Assembly: GCA_963070105.1 (NCBI GenBank) | Contig: OY718804.1 | Span: 3,861,317 to 3,925,316 of the forward strand | Direction: 5' to 3' | DNA: 64,000 nucleotides | Origin: Litomosoides sigmodontis | Taxonomy: Eukaryota > Nematoda > Chromadorea > Rhabditida > Onchocercidae | Shown: piece by piece, positions 36,750 through 55,935 of the stretch | Numbering within the stretch: position 1 is the stretch's first letter | How the letters are laid out: every line of letters begins with the position of its first letter | Notes under the pieces: model-generated | Seen by the model: only the letters and a program-made list of their open reading frames with translations | What the model was told of the DNA's origin: nothing | Databases searched by the model: none | Made by a program: the position numbers and the translations under genes

Positions 36750-39341
36750 GAATGGAGATTTATTGCATAATTGCTATATTAATTAGTAATAATTGATAAC
36801 AAATAATAATCACAAGCAACTGATCAGTAATTAATAATAAGTTAACAATTAGCAATAATATAAAGTATTTAATTAGTAACTTATAGCAATGAGTAATGGT
36901 AATTAACAGCAATGATGATAAATAATAGCCAATAGTAACAATGGTCAACAATGATTAATTGAAGTAATTAACAATTAATATCGATGACAGGTAGCAATGA
37001 TAAATAATAATTAGCAATAATGGTAAAGATGTGTTTTTTTCCTCTACCATTTAACAAATTAAACGCGTTAAGATTAATTACCTCAGTACTTTCAAATGGA
37101 ACGTCTATCACTGCTACTAACTGTTCAACAAGCAGAACGATGTAGGCACTCTATGTTTGCTTATTGCATTGAAACAGTTAAAATTTATGAAATTAAGTGA
37201 AATTGAAATGAACGAAAAAAGTTCCAATGACAGGCTAAGATCAATGAGTAAGCCACAACGCGGAGATTGGTCGTTGTTGCTTGCTCATTCAAACATTGAA
37301 ATTGAAACAGAAGAAGAATGGCTGGTAATGCTATCGTTTAAAATTCATCCCTGTTAACTGAACAATACATTGGAAGCTTACTAAGCTATCCGATTACTGG
37401 TAAATTTTGAAGTAATAAAGTGCTCAAACTCGGGCTTACTTAGTCAGAAGACTTCATCATTTTTCCTTTTCATTTTTTCATCTAACTTTTCCGCAAAATT
37501 AGAACTCATTTAATCAAAAAAAAATTTGAATTTTACTCTAAGCGAGAAGGCAAACTAAATTGCACTCCAAGTAATTCATCTTATTTTAACAGATTCAGCT
37601 CCTCAAGTGCAAAATTTATGTCAATGAGCGATGATTGCAGCCTTTAAATTTTAACTTTAGTAAACAAGATGGCGATTTTTTTTTCAATTCTCTACGCTCA
37701 CGGCAATTCTTTCACTCTTCAAATGGATTTCAGAAAATATTCAAATTATTCAATTTTCTTTTTAAATTTTACACTAAAATGTTTATAAAAGAAATTATGC
37801 TAGCTTCTTAGCTGTACAGTACAATGATAATTTGAGTTTAGGATAGGCGATCGGTGCTAAGTGTTCGTCTGATTTAGGATGCCTTCACGTACATTCCGGC
37901 ACATCCATTCACTCTCTCGAACTCTCGAACTGCCTCTTTCCCGTGATCACCGTGGGGAACAATTCAGTTGGGCTGATTTTCCGGTTAGCTTAGGCTTCAT
38001 GATGATTTGCCGCAACACCGAACGAGCGTCTCGCTCATCGAAGTGTTATTGATCAGATCAGTCGGATGCTTTCGTTGCGATCACTTGCTCCCATCATCAT
38101 TATCACATTTTTCAGAAGTTTTTGATGCAAAAAAAAATTCTGTATAAAATGTTAACAGTTTTAAAACATATGGCATTTGCTTTGATTAATTTGTTTGAAA
38201 TTTAAAAATTTGGAAGTTAGTTTGGTGCATTTACAAAGAAGAGATATTACACATTTGTAAGAAAAAAAAAGTTCCTGAAAATAAGGTAAGAATTCAAGTG
38301 GGAGAAAGAGTTTCCTCTTAATGGAAGTAACATCCAAGTAGCACTTTCCTTTTTTTTCCGTCGTTTCCAGAAGACAAATTTCATTTAACAATCGTTTTTT
38401 TTGGTTGGCTTTTCTTTTGAAAGAAAAATATTCTTTCCTCTCCTCCACAATTTCTCCTCTTCATAACAGTGAATATAGCTTTACATGCCCATTGTTGAAA
38501 TTTTATTGAAATTTTAACTCAATCCATTAAAACAAATTCTGTTTCGTAATATTTTTCATAAATTTTGAATAGTGAAAAGGGAAATTTTAATTGTTATTAA
38601 TTAAAAATATAGAAAAATTATAATTAGAACTTTAATTAGAAAGAAAAATTATAATTAAGCTAAGGTAGGACGATTTATTTGGTGTATATGACAAATGAAG
38701 ATGTCAATGTTAGTTTCAAACTTGTCAGTTTTGCTAGTTTTAAGGAATTGCATTTAACAACGTGAAAGAAAGGAGTGGTGGAATTTATCAAAGAGAAGAA
38801 AAAAAGGAAAATTTTTTTATCATTAATTTCAATTTTACACTTTTAATTATAATGTTAGAAAGCGGAGTTGAAATGATTGAGGTTCATTTAAAAATGAACT
38901 AAATTACTAGCGCCTGCATTGTTACAATCATATTTGTTAGTGCTAAGGTTTTTTGCTGTCCGTTTCATCTTTGATCATTAATTACGAACACATAGCAGGC
39001 TATATGGTCTCCAGCTAATTTTAATTTTCCCTTCCTTAAATCATCCAAATTGTTCCGTTTTCGAAAAGAGAGCGACTGTTTGTTCCACAATGTGCGATTG
39101 ATTCTCTTTTCACTTCTTTTGTTTTTTTTTTTTTGTTCTGAAAATGGATTTTTTGGTGGAAAAAGCATTCTGCTCTGATAATTTGAAGTTAGAAGGGAAG
39201 AGACGTCATTGAAACAATGCGTGAAAACTGTCACTTTTTTCTTTTAATGCATGCCTACGTCGAAAAGAAACTGTTCACACCTTACCTAATAAATTAAAAA
39301 TTGCAAAAAATTATCTACGAAAGTAATTGCTTGCGGGCAAC

Positions 39342-39405
39342 AGTTAATTTAAATCCTTTCAAAAGTTAATTTAAATCCTTTCAAAAGTTAATTTAAATTC
39401 TTTCA
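39342..39405. repeat. 22-bp tandem repeat, three units
   Basis: Unit AGTTAATTTAAATCCTTTCA plus AA, repeated three times with the last unit diverging (ATTCTTTCATG). Confidence 0.85.
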
Positions 39406-40023
39406 TGTCTTTTATAATATGTTTAAAATTCATCAGCTAAATTATCATTTGCAGAATGAATGAATGCATAGCTGGATGAATTCGACAGCTTCGTATATTT
39501 TACATTTTGGATAAAATTTGATTACATTAAAGTTCATTTATCAATTCCTCCTATTTTGCATTACATTAATTGTTCGTCCTAAAACTAACGCAATTGTAAA
39601 TTTCGTCGTAAACTTTTTCACTGCAAATATGAAAAAGTGAATAAATCAGACAAAATTAATCGCAAACCCTCAAAGTACTACTACGTTAGTTAGTGCGACA
39701 TCGAAGATCGCTCCAACTACACTTTTAAAAATCAATTTTTGGCAATTTCAACACGAACGCAAGGGTATTCACGAAAAAACCCTATTGTCGCATTTCTCTG
39801 TTGGTGCAATATTAGTTTATTGTTTGTTTATTTATTCATTTTTTTTTAAATTTAAATATTCAATTTGTGCGTTTATTTCTCTTTTCTAATTTAGAAAGTT
39901 GTGATAGGTCAACGTAAATGACAGGATGCAAATTTGATACCATTTTTAATCGTGTATAATTTTTAATTTTTTTTTCAAATGAAACAATTCCATTAAGTAA
40001 TTTAATATTCGTCGTATCAAATT

Positions 40024-40607
40024 TGATGATATTTTTATCAGTTGTTTTGATATCAGGAAGATGAGGGTGTGAATTAGGTACAGCAAAGATGATAAGAAAC
40101 ACATTCATTAAATGTACTAGATTAATAAAAAAAATATTAAATTGAGGACTTAGAAGATTTTGCAAGCAAGGTGTTTTTGAATTTGTCAAGCTACAGTGAT
40201 AGCAAATTTTTCGAGTTCAATTTCAACTTGAATTATCAACTTTCTCTAATTTTTCGTTTCAGCATTTTTTTTTACAACTTATAATTAAGCAAACAAAAAA
40301 TTTACGTTGTAATTTTTAACAAATTAAAAATTTTTGTTGCAATTTATAAAAAAACAGCTTTTAACTACGTAGCAGAATTTTGATAAATTCATGGATAAAT
40401 TTCCAAAGGCCATCACTCAAATTGCTATTAGTTGCATAAACAACTGGTCAGCATGATTTATCAAAATTGATTGCAACTACCGAATGATGATATTTTTATC
40501 AGTTGTTTTGATATCAGGAAGATGAGGGTGTGAATTAGGTACAGCAAAGATGATAAGAAACACATTCATTAAATGTACTAGATTAATAAAAAAAATATTA
40601 AATTGAG
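40024..40607. repeat. 123-bp direct duplication, copies apparently identical
   Basis: Positions 40024-40146 and 40485-40607 read the same base for base by eye, 461 bases apart. Flanks differ and no target-site duplication or terminal inverted repeat is evident, so this is not an obvious transposon. Identity suggests a recent event or an assembly artefact. Confidence 0.9.
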
Positions 40608-42468
40608 AGGTACAAACAAATTTGAAATGAAAAGAATTCAAGTGCTTGAATTTTTGAATATGAATTGAATTTTGAATTCAAACTTGAATTTGAGTCCGTA
40701 TTTGAATTGAATGAACAATTTTGAAAGATAGACATTGATGAAACGGTACGTATCTTTACAACACACACACACATATAGTTATAAATTATCCGATCTAAGC
40801 TCACTTTCACTCCGACAGTTTAAAATGAGCCAGTGGCACCTCGAAAACAATCAATAAAGGAGAGAGAGAGAGAGGGGGAGAGAGAGGGAGAAGAAAGTGA
40901 AATAATAAATTAGGGTGCTTGTTTTTTGATAAATTTCACAAATTTAGACAACACAGAAAATTGTTACGGTTTCGAAATTTCAATTATGCAAGAGAAATGA
41001 TAATCAGCGAGGAAAAGTCATTTTCATCAAGAAAATTGAATTTCGAGAATTTTCCAAGTTCAATTTTTATAATAAATTCATTCAGCTTGTGCAGAAATTT
41101 TTTTTTCTCAATTTATTAGAGTATAACATAGATGTTGCACACTCTAATCGCTACAAAAACATTTTCTTATTTCTCTCTTTTTTTTCGCTGTTTTTTCCCC
41201 TGTTGCTTGCTTGTTTGAAAATTGGAAATTTTAGTGTTTTAGTTTGAGTTTGAAAATAAACTTGTGATGTGGAACAAAGAGAATGCGAAGGAAAATGATC
41301 ACTGCTCCTGTCTAAATAAGTATGGAATGAACTTTTTGAAAAGTTATTTGAAATATTTCGGTGAACACTAGATCGTTGGAGGAAAATGAAACGGATGTTA
41401 TTTCAATATTAAATTACATACCAGTAGAATTGAATAGAAACAACTCATAAAATTTTCCACAACTTTATCCTTTGGTGCAGTAACGATCATTTCAATGTTT
41501 ATGATGAAATTTCAACAAATTTTTTGCCTAACTCTCTTACTCCATCTCAATTACTGCTCGGAGAGTAATACTAAAAGTGCTAAATGTTTCATCAAAATAT
41601 TTTGTCTTCACCCTCTTTCCTTTCTTTTCTCTCATTTCAGGTACTCTTACATTTTGAAATTTTGCAAAATTTCCTTTATCAAAGAATTGCACTGTTTTTG
41701 TGTTGTGGTAATTACTTAATATTAATAAATGAAAGGCTAACGATGCTTGCCTGTTTAATCAATTTATTTCTGCTTGAAAAAAAAATAACATCAAAAATTT
41801 AAATAATTTAAAAATGTTCATCACGTTGAAATTATTTCTTTTACGCTTACGAAGCATCCACCAATTATTCAAATTAAGTGATTTTAGTGAAAAAGAATGA
41901 AATGTGAGAAAATTAAAATAAAATTTATTTCATACGTCCATCCTAAGTAAGCGCTAGCTACATCTACACCATATTTTTTCCATCAAAGAAATAAAATTCA
42001 TTAAATTCTGAACATTAATCGCTTGCATATAGCAATTCAACACTCTCTAACCTCTTATTATCACTGATAAAAGGCTGTGAAATAAGAAACAGTCATATAA
42101 ATATCTGTTAAAACAGCTTTTTTATTCTTTCTTCACCAATAAAATTTCTAAAATGAAATAAAATTATTCAATTAATAATAATAAAGATAGCAATTAATAA
42201 TAATAAACAATAACTAATAATAACAATAATCTAGCTCGTTTAGTATTTTCAAAATTAAAAATCATTATTTTACACTTGCGATGTGAAATTTAGATGTAAG
42301 AGTGGATAATTTATTTTCCTCGTCTACTTGATGATGATTGTAGAAGTGGAAAGGGTGAGTGGATGTTTTCCAAAGTGTTTGCTGATTTTAAATTAATTTC
42401 ATGAAATTTTTTTTTCTAATCAATTTAGGCGACATAATTAAATACGTACACGCAAGCACACGCACACA

Positions 42469-42512
<44 letters not shown>

Positions 42513-44612
42513 TACGTGCATACATCCGTTACGTTGCTGATTTAAAAGATTTATATTTATTAATTTATAAGATAATAAATATGCATTTTTCTCTAAGCGC
42601 AAGAGGAAGAGTGAGAAGGAAAGTGTTCTAATTATATTTGTTAGTAAAATGTAAGTGAAAACTTCCTCGTTCAATTGCACACTGCCAAATTCACTCCCTT
42701 CAAATACTCTCTCCCTCATATGCAACAATCATTTCCATCATTTTTTATTTTTTTTAAAAATTTTCCCATCTTCAATCAATAATTTGAAGATTTTTTTTTC
42801 ATTAAAAAAAAGTTAAATTTTTCTCAAAAAGAAAAATGCTTAGGAAATTTTTTGTTTCAAATTTATTTCTTGAAAATTTAGAATTTCTTGAAATATATTT
42901 TTGAAATTTGAAAACTTGCATTACTTCTTGATTGAAATTTCCAAGGAGAAGAATGACCACTTCTGATGAATTATGGAGGGAAAAAGAAATTTATAATAGC
43001 CTACAATTTTTTCCAAAATTTTACGTTTAAATTGTTAAATTTTTTAAAAGAAAGCCGAAGAGTGCCTGCTTAAATGAAAAGGTCAACAATTTTTTCAAAA
43101 AGTTTTCGCAGTTAATTTTAGCTTTACAGCAAGTTCTCACGAAAAAAGGGCCATTCTCTTCCGCAGTTTTTAAAATCCCCTCTTCCTCCCCCCAAAAAAA
43201 AGGGAAATTGCCGAATGACGCTGAGCGAAGAAGATATAAGACTTCTTGTGAGCTGAAAATTGCTAATAAATCTTTCACTCATTTATTCTTCGTATTTTCA
43301 AGACTAAAACATTTCATTAATATTTTCAATCCTTGCAAAAGCAGCTTGTCACTCATTGAATTAATTTAAAAAAAAGAAACAAAGCAAAGCAATGCAAACG
43401 CTTTATTTCCAAAATATTTTGATAGGAAGTAACACGGAGGAAAGTAAGACTAACATATCATCACATAATCTAAATTGAAATATTTGCAAACAGCGTTTGA
43501 AATTCATGCCGTATTTTAATCCTGTTAAATTTTATGGACAGCAAAAAATAGTGCTAACCAAGTTTACGCGCAGTAATTCTGGTAGTAAATTGAATTTCAC
43601 TCCTCCAACATCTTCAGTACTAGAAGAGAGAAGAAAATTAGTCGTGCCGAAAATCAAACCAAGTACAATAAAAAAAAAATAGGCATGAAATTGCAACGCA
43701 GTTCAGTACCAAGTCAATTGAACTTGCAATGAGCATCGCTGCTTCATAAAATCACACGTCACGTTACACGTTCTTTTATGAGAGCGTTGCAAATCTTCCA
43801 GATCGTTGCAAAGATTCGAAACGATCTTTTCTCTCCGCTCATGGGAGGGCGACATCCGTTCACTATCCATCAACATCCTAGAAAAAGCCTAAAAAGTTGA
43901 AAAGTGTGGCATTATTGCTGTTCTTTCTTTTTTTTTTTTGAAATGAGAAACACTAAAAATGTTTCAGTATGAATGACTCAATTCATTAACATATATGCTT
44001 TTGTTGAAATATCAATTTGAATAGTCAATTGATGACAGTCTCAGTAGCGTCAGCTAGATCAAATGAATGACTTTTAAAATTTAATTTAAGAATTTTCCAG
44101 ATAGCATTGATGTAGGCGATGTTGGGCATACTTGACTGATTGATTGCTTTGTGTTTCATATCAGTGCGCTAATGATTGGCGGTGTTTTAACGCACCTTAC
44201 AGCCACGCTCACATCACATCCTTCTTCTCACGTCAACAAAATTTAGGAGCGTCAATTGTCACCGTGCTGTGCTCCATCGTTAAAGTCTAATATGAAACAT
44301 GCTAGACTGAGTCCTTGCTAAATGCTTTAATTAACCTTACTCTCCAAAGAATGAAATTCGTTACTTTCTCTTTCCAACTTCAATACTTTCCGAAAAAAGA
44401 CGTTTTTGAATAATTTGGTGTAATACTACTTTCTACGCTCTCATGAATTGATACTTTTCATAGAATAGAACAGTTTGTTTTTTTTTTTGTTACTGTTGTT
44501 GTTTGAATTTTAAGTAATTAAAAGGACAAAAAGGCTAAAGAGAATTCGAACCAATGAAATCTCTCTTTTGAATTGTTTGTTTGTTTGTGTGTGTCTCAGT
44601 GTGTGCGTGTGT

Positions 44613-44616
<4 letters not shown>

Positions 44617-44680
<64 letters not shown>
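44617..44680. repeat. GT dinucleotide microsatellite, 64 bases
   Basis: Pure GT run preceded by an imperfect GT/CT tract from about 44586. Confidence 0.95.
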
Positions 44681-44682
<2 letters not shown>

Positions 44683-46752
44683 CTCAACAATTGGTCACTT
44701 CTCTTTCTTTTTCGTAAATTAATTATATAATCTGATAATTTACTTTCATTTTAATTATATTATCTAATAATTTACTCTCTCTCTCTGAAATCTGATAATT
44801 TACCTCCAACCTAAATGAATTCATTTTTTAGTTATGCTAAAAACACAAATGGTAGAAGCTGTGAAGACTATAATGAAATCATTTGATTGTTGTTAATTAA
44901 AATTGTCAAATCGTAATGATCGAAATTGATGAAATGTACAAATTTCTGCCGAATGTACGATGATTGTTGGACGTTTACGTGGCAGTTTACGTAATGGTGC
45001 AGTGCAGGAAACTGGTCAGTAACATCATTTTTTTTTCCCTTTGATATTTGTTGCGTTGCTAATTTTTACTGAAATGTCACACGACACTCCTTCTCATCTC
45101 TGTCAAATTCGATGTGACATTTGAGTAAAACTAGAAGGAAGGAAGGAAGGAAGGAAGGAAGGAACGCTGCACAAATATTTCTGCCTAATTAATTAAATCT
45201 TTGAATAAAAAATGTTTGATCGTTTTCCAATCGATACATCTCATCCACAAGGATATTAAATTGTTACCACAGGTTACTAGTTATATTTGTGGGAGATATT
45301 TCAAAAAGCGATCATTTATTTCTGAGCGTAATGAAACTTGAAAAATGAGAGACAGACAAGGACTTCCTTTTTTCTTCTTTTTTTTTGTTATCCGACGAAA
45401 TCCCCAAATGAATAAAAAAAGCCAAGTAAGTTAGGGGAATTTTCACTCACAACAACTTGTAAGTTAAGTTAAGTTAGGGGAAGTTATCATTCGCGATGAA
45501 TAACAAAGTATTTCCCGATAAGTGAGGAATTCAGCATCTAACCAGCCGGATCGGACCTATTTTCATCATCGAAGAGTGATTGTGTGGCGCCTAACTGCTA
45601 CGATACAACAATCATAATTTCACTTCTATCTTCCACTTTTTTCATTAGTGAAAGGAAGAGGGGGGGAGGGAGGGAGAGAGAGAGAGAGAGAGAGAGAGGG
45701 ACGAATAACCTATTGATTATGAGGGAAAATCTATCCATATTGTTTCAATTATTTCACGTGTAAGCAAAATTGATTTCTTATTTCATTTAACGGAAAAAAA
45801 ATTGGAATTTCACGTTCTTTCTTTTCGTTTAAAATTACCGCTTGTTATTGAAACTACTAAATGTTTCAAATGCAAACTGGTGAAATTGCTTTCGAATTAG
45901 TAAATTTGATAGTATAATATTGTAAAATCTTTTTAAATGTAATAAAAAAAAACTTATGACTTATGGAGTTAGAAAACAAATCATTCAGATCAATTTTTAC
46001 ACTTTAAGACAATTATTATGCCATTTTCACAACTTGTAAACATTGAGAAATTAAGCAAATTTAAAATGCACAATAGAATTTTAATTCAAGTTAAAATTAA
46101 TTTCTTCTATTTAACTTGCCGAGCATTATAATAATAAGTTGGCAAACAGTACCATCCTTATTGCTCCATCATTTGCTTATTTCAATTTTTTGTTTTTTTC
46201 TGGTTGTTTTAGTTTTTTTCAGACAATTCTTGACATTCACAGCGCAACTGATGCTAACTTATTCCTTTCACTCTCAAATATTATTCCTCCCTTCCTCCCT
46301 CCCTCCCTTCCTCTCCCCAAGATTATGGCTAAATTTGTTTTTTTGTTTTACTTTGAATTTAATATTATAGCACACATATGGTTGAAGACAACTATCATTT
46401 GAATACTTTTGAACTTTCGACATCTCAAGTTACATTTGTTAGGAGTAATTTCAAAAATGGAAGTGATATTTTTTACTGGTGAATTAATGCTGTTTATTTA
46501 TTATTAAACTGCAGCAAGCAAACAGTTAAATATATGAATAAATCATGCGTGTTGAAAGTGGAAATTCAGCATACTTAATTCACATCGTCTCTCTTCTAGC
46601 ACTTTCCTTCCTTAAAATAAATATTTCATTTCATGGAAATGCCTTAGGCACTGAATGTATTTATCTGTGTTCATTTAAATTTCATTCATGGGATATTACA
46701 TATAAAGTATCATCAATGTGTAGTGCTCGTAATTTATTCATGATTAATTTTA

Positions 46753-53136
<6,384 letters not shown>

Positions 53137-54162
53137 GCTGAAATACGTGTTACGACCTTTCTTGCAACGATGAATTAAATGATCTGACTGGTGTGATCTT
53201 GAAGTTTTTGCATCATTCATCTATCAATTGAGGATTGGCTGTGACCTATAATTATAATGAAGTGCTCTGAGGAATTTTAAACCTGCGAAACAATTTCAAG
53301 TCCATATTAGGATAGTTTTAATAACTATTAAGCAAAATTTATAGGGTAAAATAGTGTTGCTGAAATTTTTCGAATCCATACCGCTAGTATTTGCAGTTGT
53401 TAGTTTTAACTTTCGTTAGAATTGCTTTCAGAATTAGTTGCGTTAAATTAATTCACGATTTTTTCATCAGAAGAAATGTTCAATTTATTAATTTACTTCA
53501 TTAAAACTCGTGTTGCAGGATTTACAGAATATGTTTGATGCGACAGAGAAATTCACCTGTGTGCCTACATTTTCAAATGGTTAATTGATGAGCGGACGTA
53601 AATGAAAGGAGCTAAATTTTTCCACACATAACCCTCAATTAAAATCGAATCATCATTTTATTGAAATGAGTGTGTGCGAAGGCATTTTCAAGTGTAACAT
53701 CATCATCTCGTGTAATTTCAATTCACCAATTCTTTTTTAACTTCTGATATTTTTGTTGACTGTTGACTTTTTTCAATATTCCACATAAATAGATGACAAT
53801 GGTTCCAAAATTTAATTTTCTTTCATTCTTTAATTTATTGCCACAGCAAGTTGGCTGCGTGAGTGTCAACCCAGTAACTTGATGTTCGAAAATGCATAAT
53901 ACTTAGCATTGTGTCTATTTATGCATTTTATATTTGACTTATATGGATGCAAATTTATAATAAATGTCACTGATCTGAAATAAGTGAAACAATAACTGCA
54001 TATTGTAAAACATATCATCAATAAAAGTATGTAAGTGCAATCGATCGTACAATACAATACATGTGTCTGATAACGTTTCAACCTTTCTTGTATCACAGAA
54101 TACTGTACTAGCATTGTTATCATCATAGATGATAGGATTGTATGTGATTAATTTAGCTATCA
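53137..54162. other. convergent intergenic region
   Basis: Between the 3' ends of the Kv gene (plus) and the tetraspanin gene (minus). No coding exon. A minus-strand AATAAA at about 53830-53835 may serve the tetraspanin transcript. Otherwise AT-rich with nothing notable. Confidence 0.5.
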
Positions 54163-55935
54163 CTAATCATTTGAGGCAATTTTTGCGATGCATAAAAGAA
54201 CTGTTAAAATTTGCTCGATGATGATGACTGCTGTGGAGTAGCCTGCTACGCTTAGATTCCACTCCAAGTGATTCCACGTCGCTGTGGTACAGGCAAGCTG
54301 AAATGCTCATTAGCACTCGAATTCATCTTCCTCTTAATGAAAACAATGGAAATAATTCATTTCTTTTGTTTGTGAGAATTTAGTGTTAGGGATGTGTTTG
54401 TTTCCTACGCGCTTTTCCCACTTCCTACCTGTCCCATTTATCCTAACTTCGAATCTGTTAGCTAAGACTCATACATTTGAGAAGATAATTCTCTCCACTC
54501 ACCGGATAGTTCTCGCATGTGCTAGAGCAGCTCTCAGCTCTCAGGCGGCATGTTCACAACATTTGCTCCACTAATATAAGCATTTGATTATGAACAAGGC
54601 TAATTCATTTAGTGAATGCTAAAATTTTACCTGGTCGACTGCCATGCACATTGATGAGTTATAATCTCTCGTACTACAGCATTTGTGCTGAAAGGAATAG
54701 CACTTTAAAGACATGACAAAGCACGATTAGCCTCAAATCATGAACTCCTTCTTATAGAAATTTAAATTCAACGAAGATATCCTATAATTCTCTCATCCTT
54801 CTCACAACTGTTTGTTTCGTAACTTAGCACAAATGTCCAAACCATTGCTCTGATTGCATTCATATCATCCAACAAGTCATCCATTTCATCAGCTAAATTA
54901 ACATATTGAATTGTTGCTTTTTTGATCTGTAAAATTTCATAAGAATTAATTTAATTCCAAAAAGTTTCTCATATAATATCGACAAATTGTTCTGAAAGCT
55001 GTGAGTGTTTTTGATTTCATAATTAAGGGGATTTTTTTCGAACTTTTTTCTGTGCACTGAAATTTTTTAATTAACGTTGCGATAAGAAAGAAGTTTTTCT
55101 AGCAAATTCATTTACAGAATTTTTTTTTGTTAATTTCAAAATTTTCTTTAATTTATTCAAATTGAAAGTATTAAATATTCAACCGATAGTAGCACATACC
55201 GATGATTTGTGAAGAATGATGAAAAGCAAAACTGATAATTCAACAACTATTAGTATCACTGATGCTATTACATTCAGAGTAAGCATTAGGCGATTTGAAA
55301 ATATCGCTCCACAGACGCCAATTAAGCCAATTAAGGTGGCCAAAATCGCACAACCACAAATTACCCAAAATGATATTGTCAGCTGAAATTGTGCAGTAAG
55401 TCGTCTGCAATCACTTCAAGAGAATAAAATTGGTGAGTAAAGATCCCACATTTCTTCTACGACATCGAAAACTCACTGTGTACTTCGACGCTTAACGAAT
55501 CGTTCAAATCTCTTTCAAACAAAACAACCAGCAGAGAAGTTATTGCTCGAAAGAAATTGAAGTAAGCTTAAGATATCTTTTCCTTATTTTAACAAGTGTT
55601 ATTTATCGAAGAATTGCCGTCCTGTTCAATTTTTTAAACTTACACCAAAACGAATTTGATTTTTCAATTCATCCACTTCTGCATTACTGTTATTAATTCG
55701 AAGAAGATTGTTTCGCATCGTTTCCTCAAATGTTGGATCAAATCGAAGCCATAAGCTCAGTCCCACTACAGCAAGACCAGCAGCCTGAAATTTTATTATG
55801 ATTTTATGAAGCTAATTATAATTTGTTATTTCATCATCATTTCTCTTTACGTTAAAAAGCACTTACCAAATATATAAATGTTAGTATTGTTAGGATACCG
55901 TTGATAAAGACCGTGCATACACCACTTTCACCCAT
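54163..55935 (-). CDS. tetraspanin, 232 aa
   Basis: Four-pass membrane organiser protein. Exons: 55867-55935, 55644-55784, 55200-55382, 54843-54926, 54631-54687, 54503-54532 (weakest), 54163-54297; all joins are phase 0. TM1 (VFINGILTILTFIYLAAGLA) leads to a small extracellular loop. TM2-TM3 follow (ISFWVICGCAILATLIGLIG, then NRLMLTLNVIASVILIVVEL), with the usual short charged link between them. The large loop contains KCCSTRDYNSSMC, CSSTC and LACTTATW, giving the expected set of paired cysteines, although the signature is CCS instead of CCG. TM4 is YSTAVIIIEQILTVLLCIAK, followed by a short tail and a stop. The start ATG follows a GATATTAG acceptor by one base. The family call is strong. The ten-residue exon 54503-54532 depends on a weak acceptor, and alternative joins exist there. 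Confidence 0.85.

Larger units (their letters stand above)
36750..46752. other. 10 kb region upstream of the Kv channel gene
   Basis: No recognisable gene. Degenerate TAA/TTA repeats occupy 36770-37020. Two short ORFs have an acceptor just before their ATG: 37187-37357 (56 codons, acidic, with a possible GTAATG donor after EEEWL) and 43506-43682 (58 codons, basic C-terminus), each at best a candidate exon or microprotein. Less AT-rich patches lie at 37860-38060 and 43690-43870. Microsatellites include CA at about 42470-42505, GT at 44617-44680, AAGG at about 45134-45164 and GA at about 45672-45698. The region probably includes the promoter and perhaps 5' exons of the Kv gene. Confidence 0.45.

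Noticed and set aside
41495..41719. Signal-peptide-like frame (MMKFQQIFCLTLLLHL)
   Set aside because: No upstream acceptor, and its possible donors (phase 1) lead into a stop at the only good downstream acceptor.
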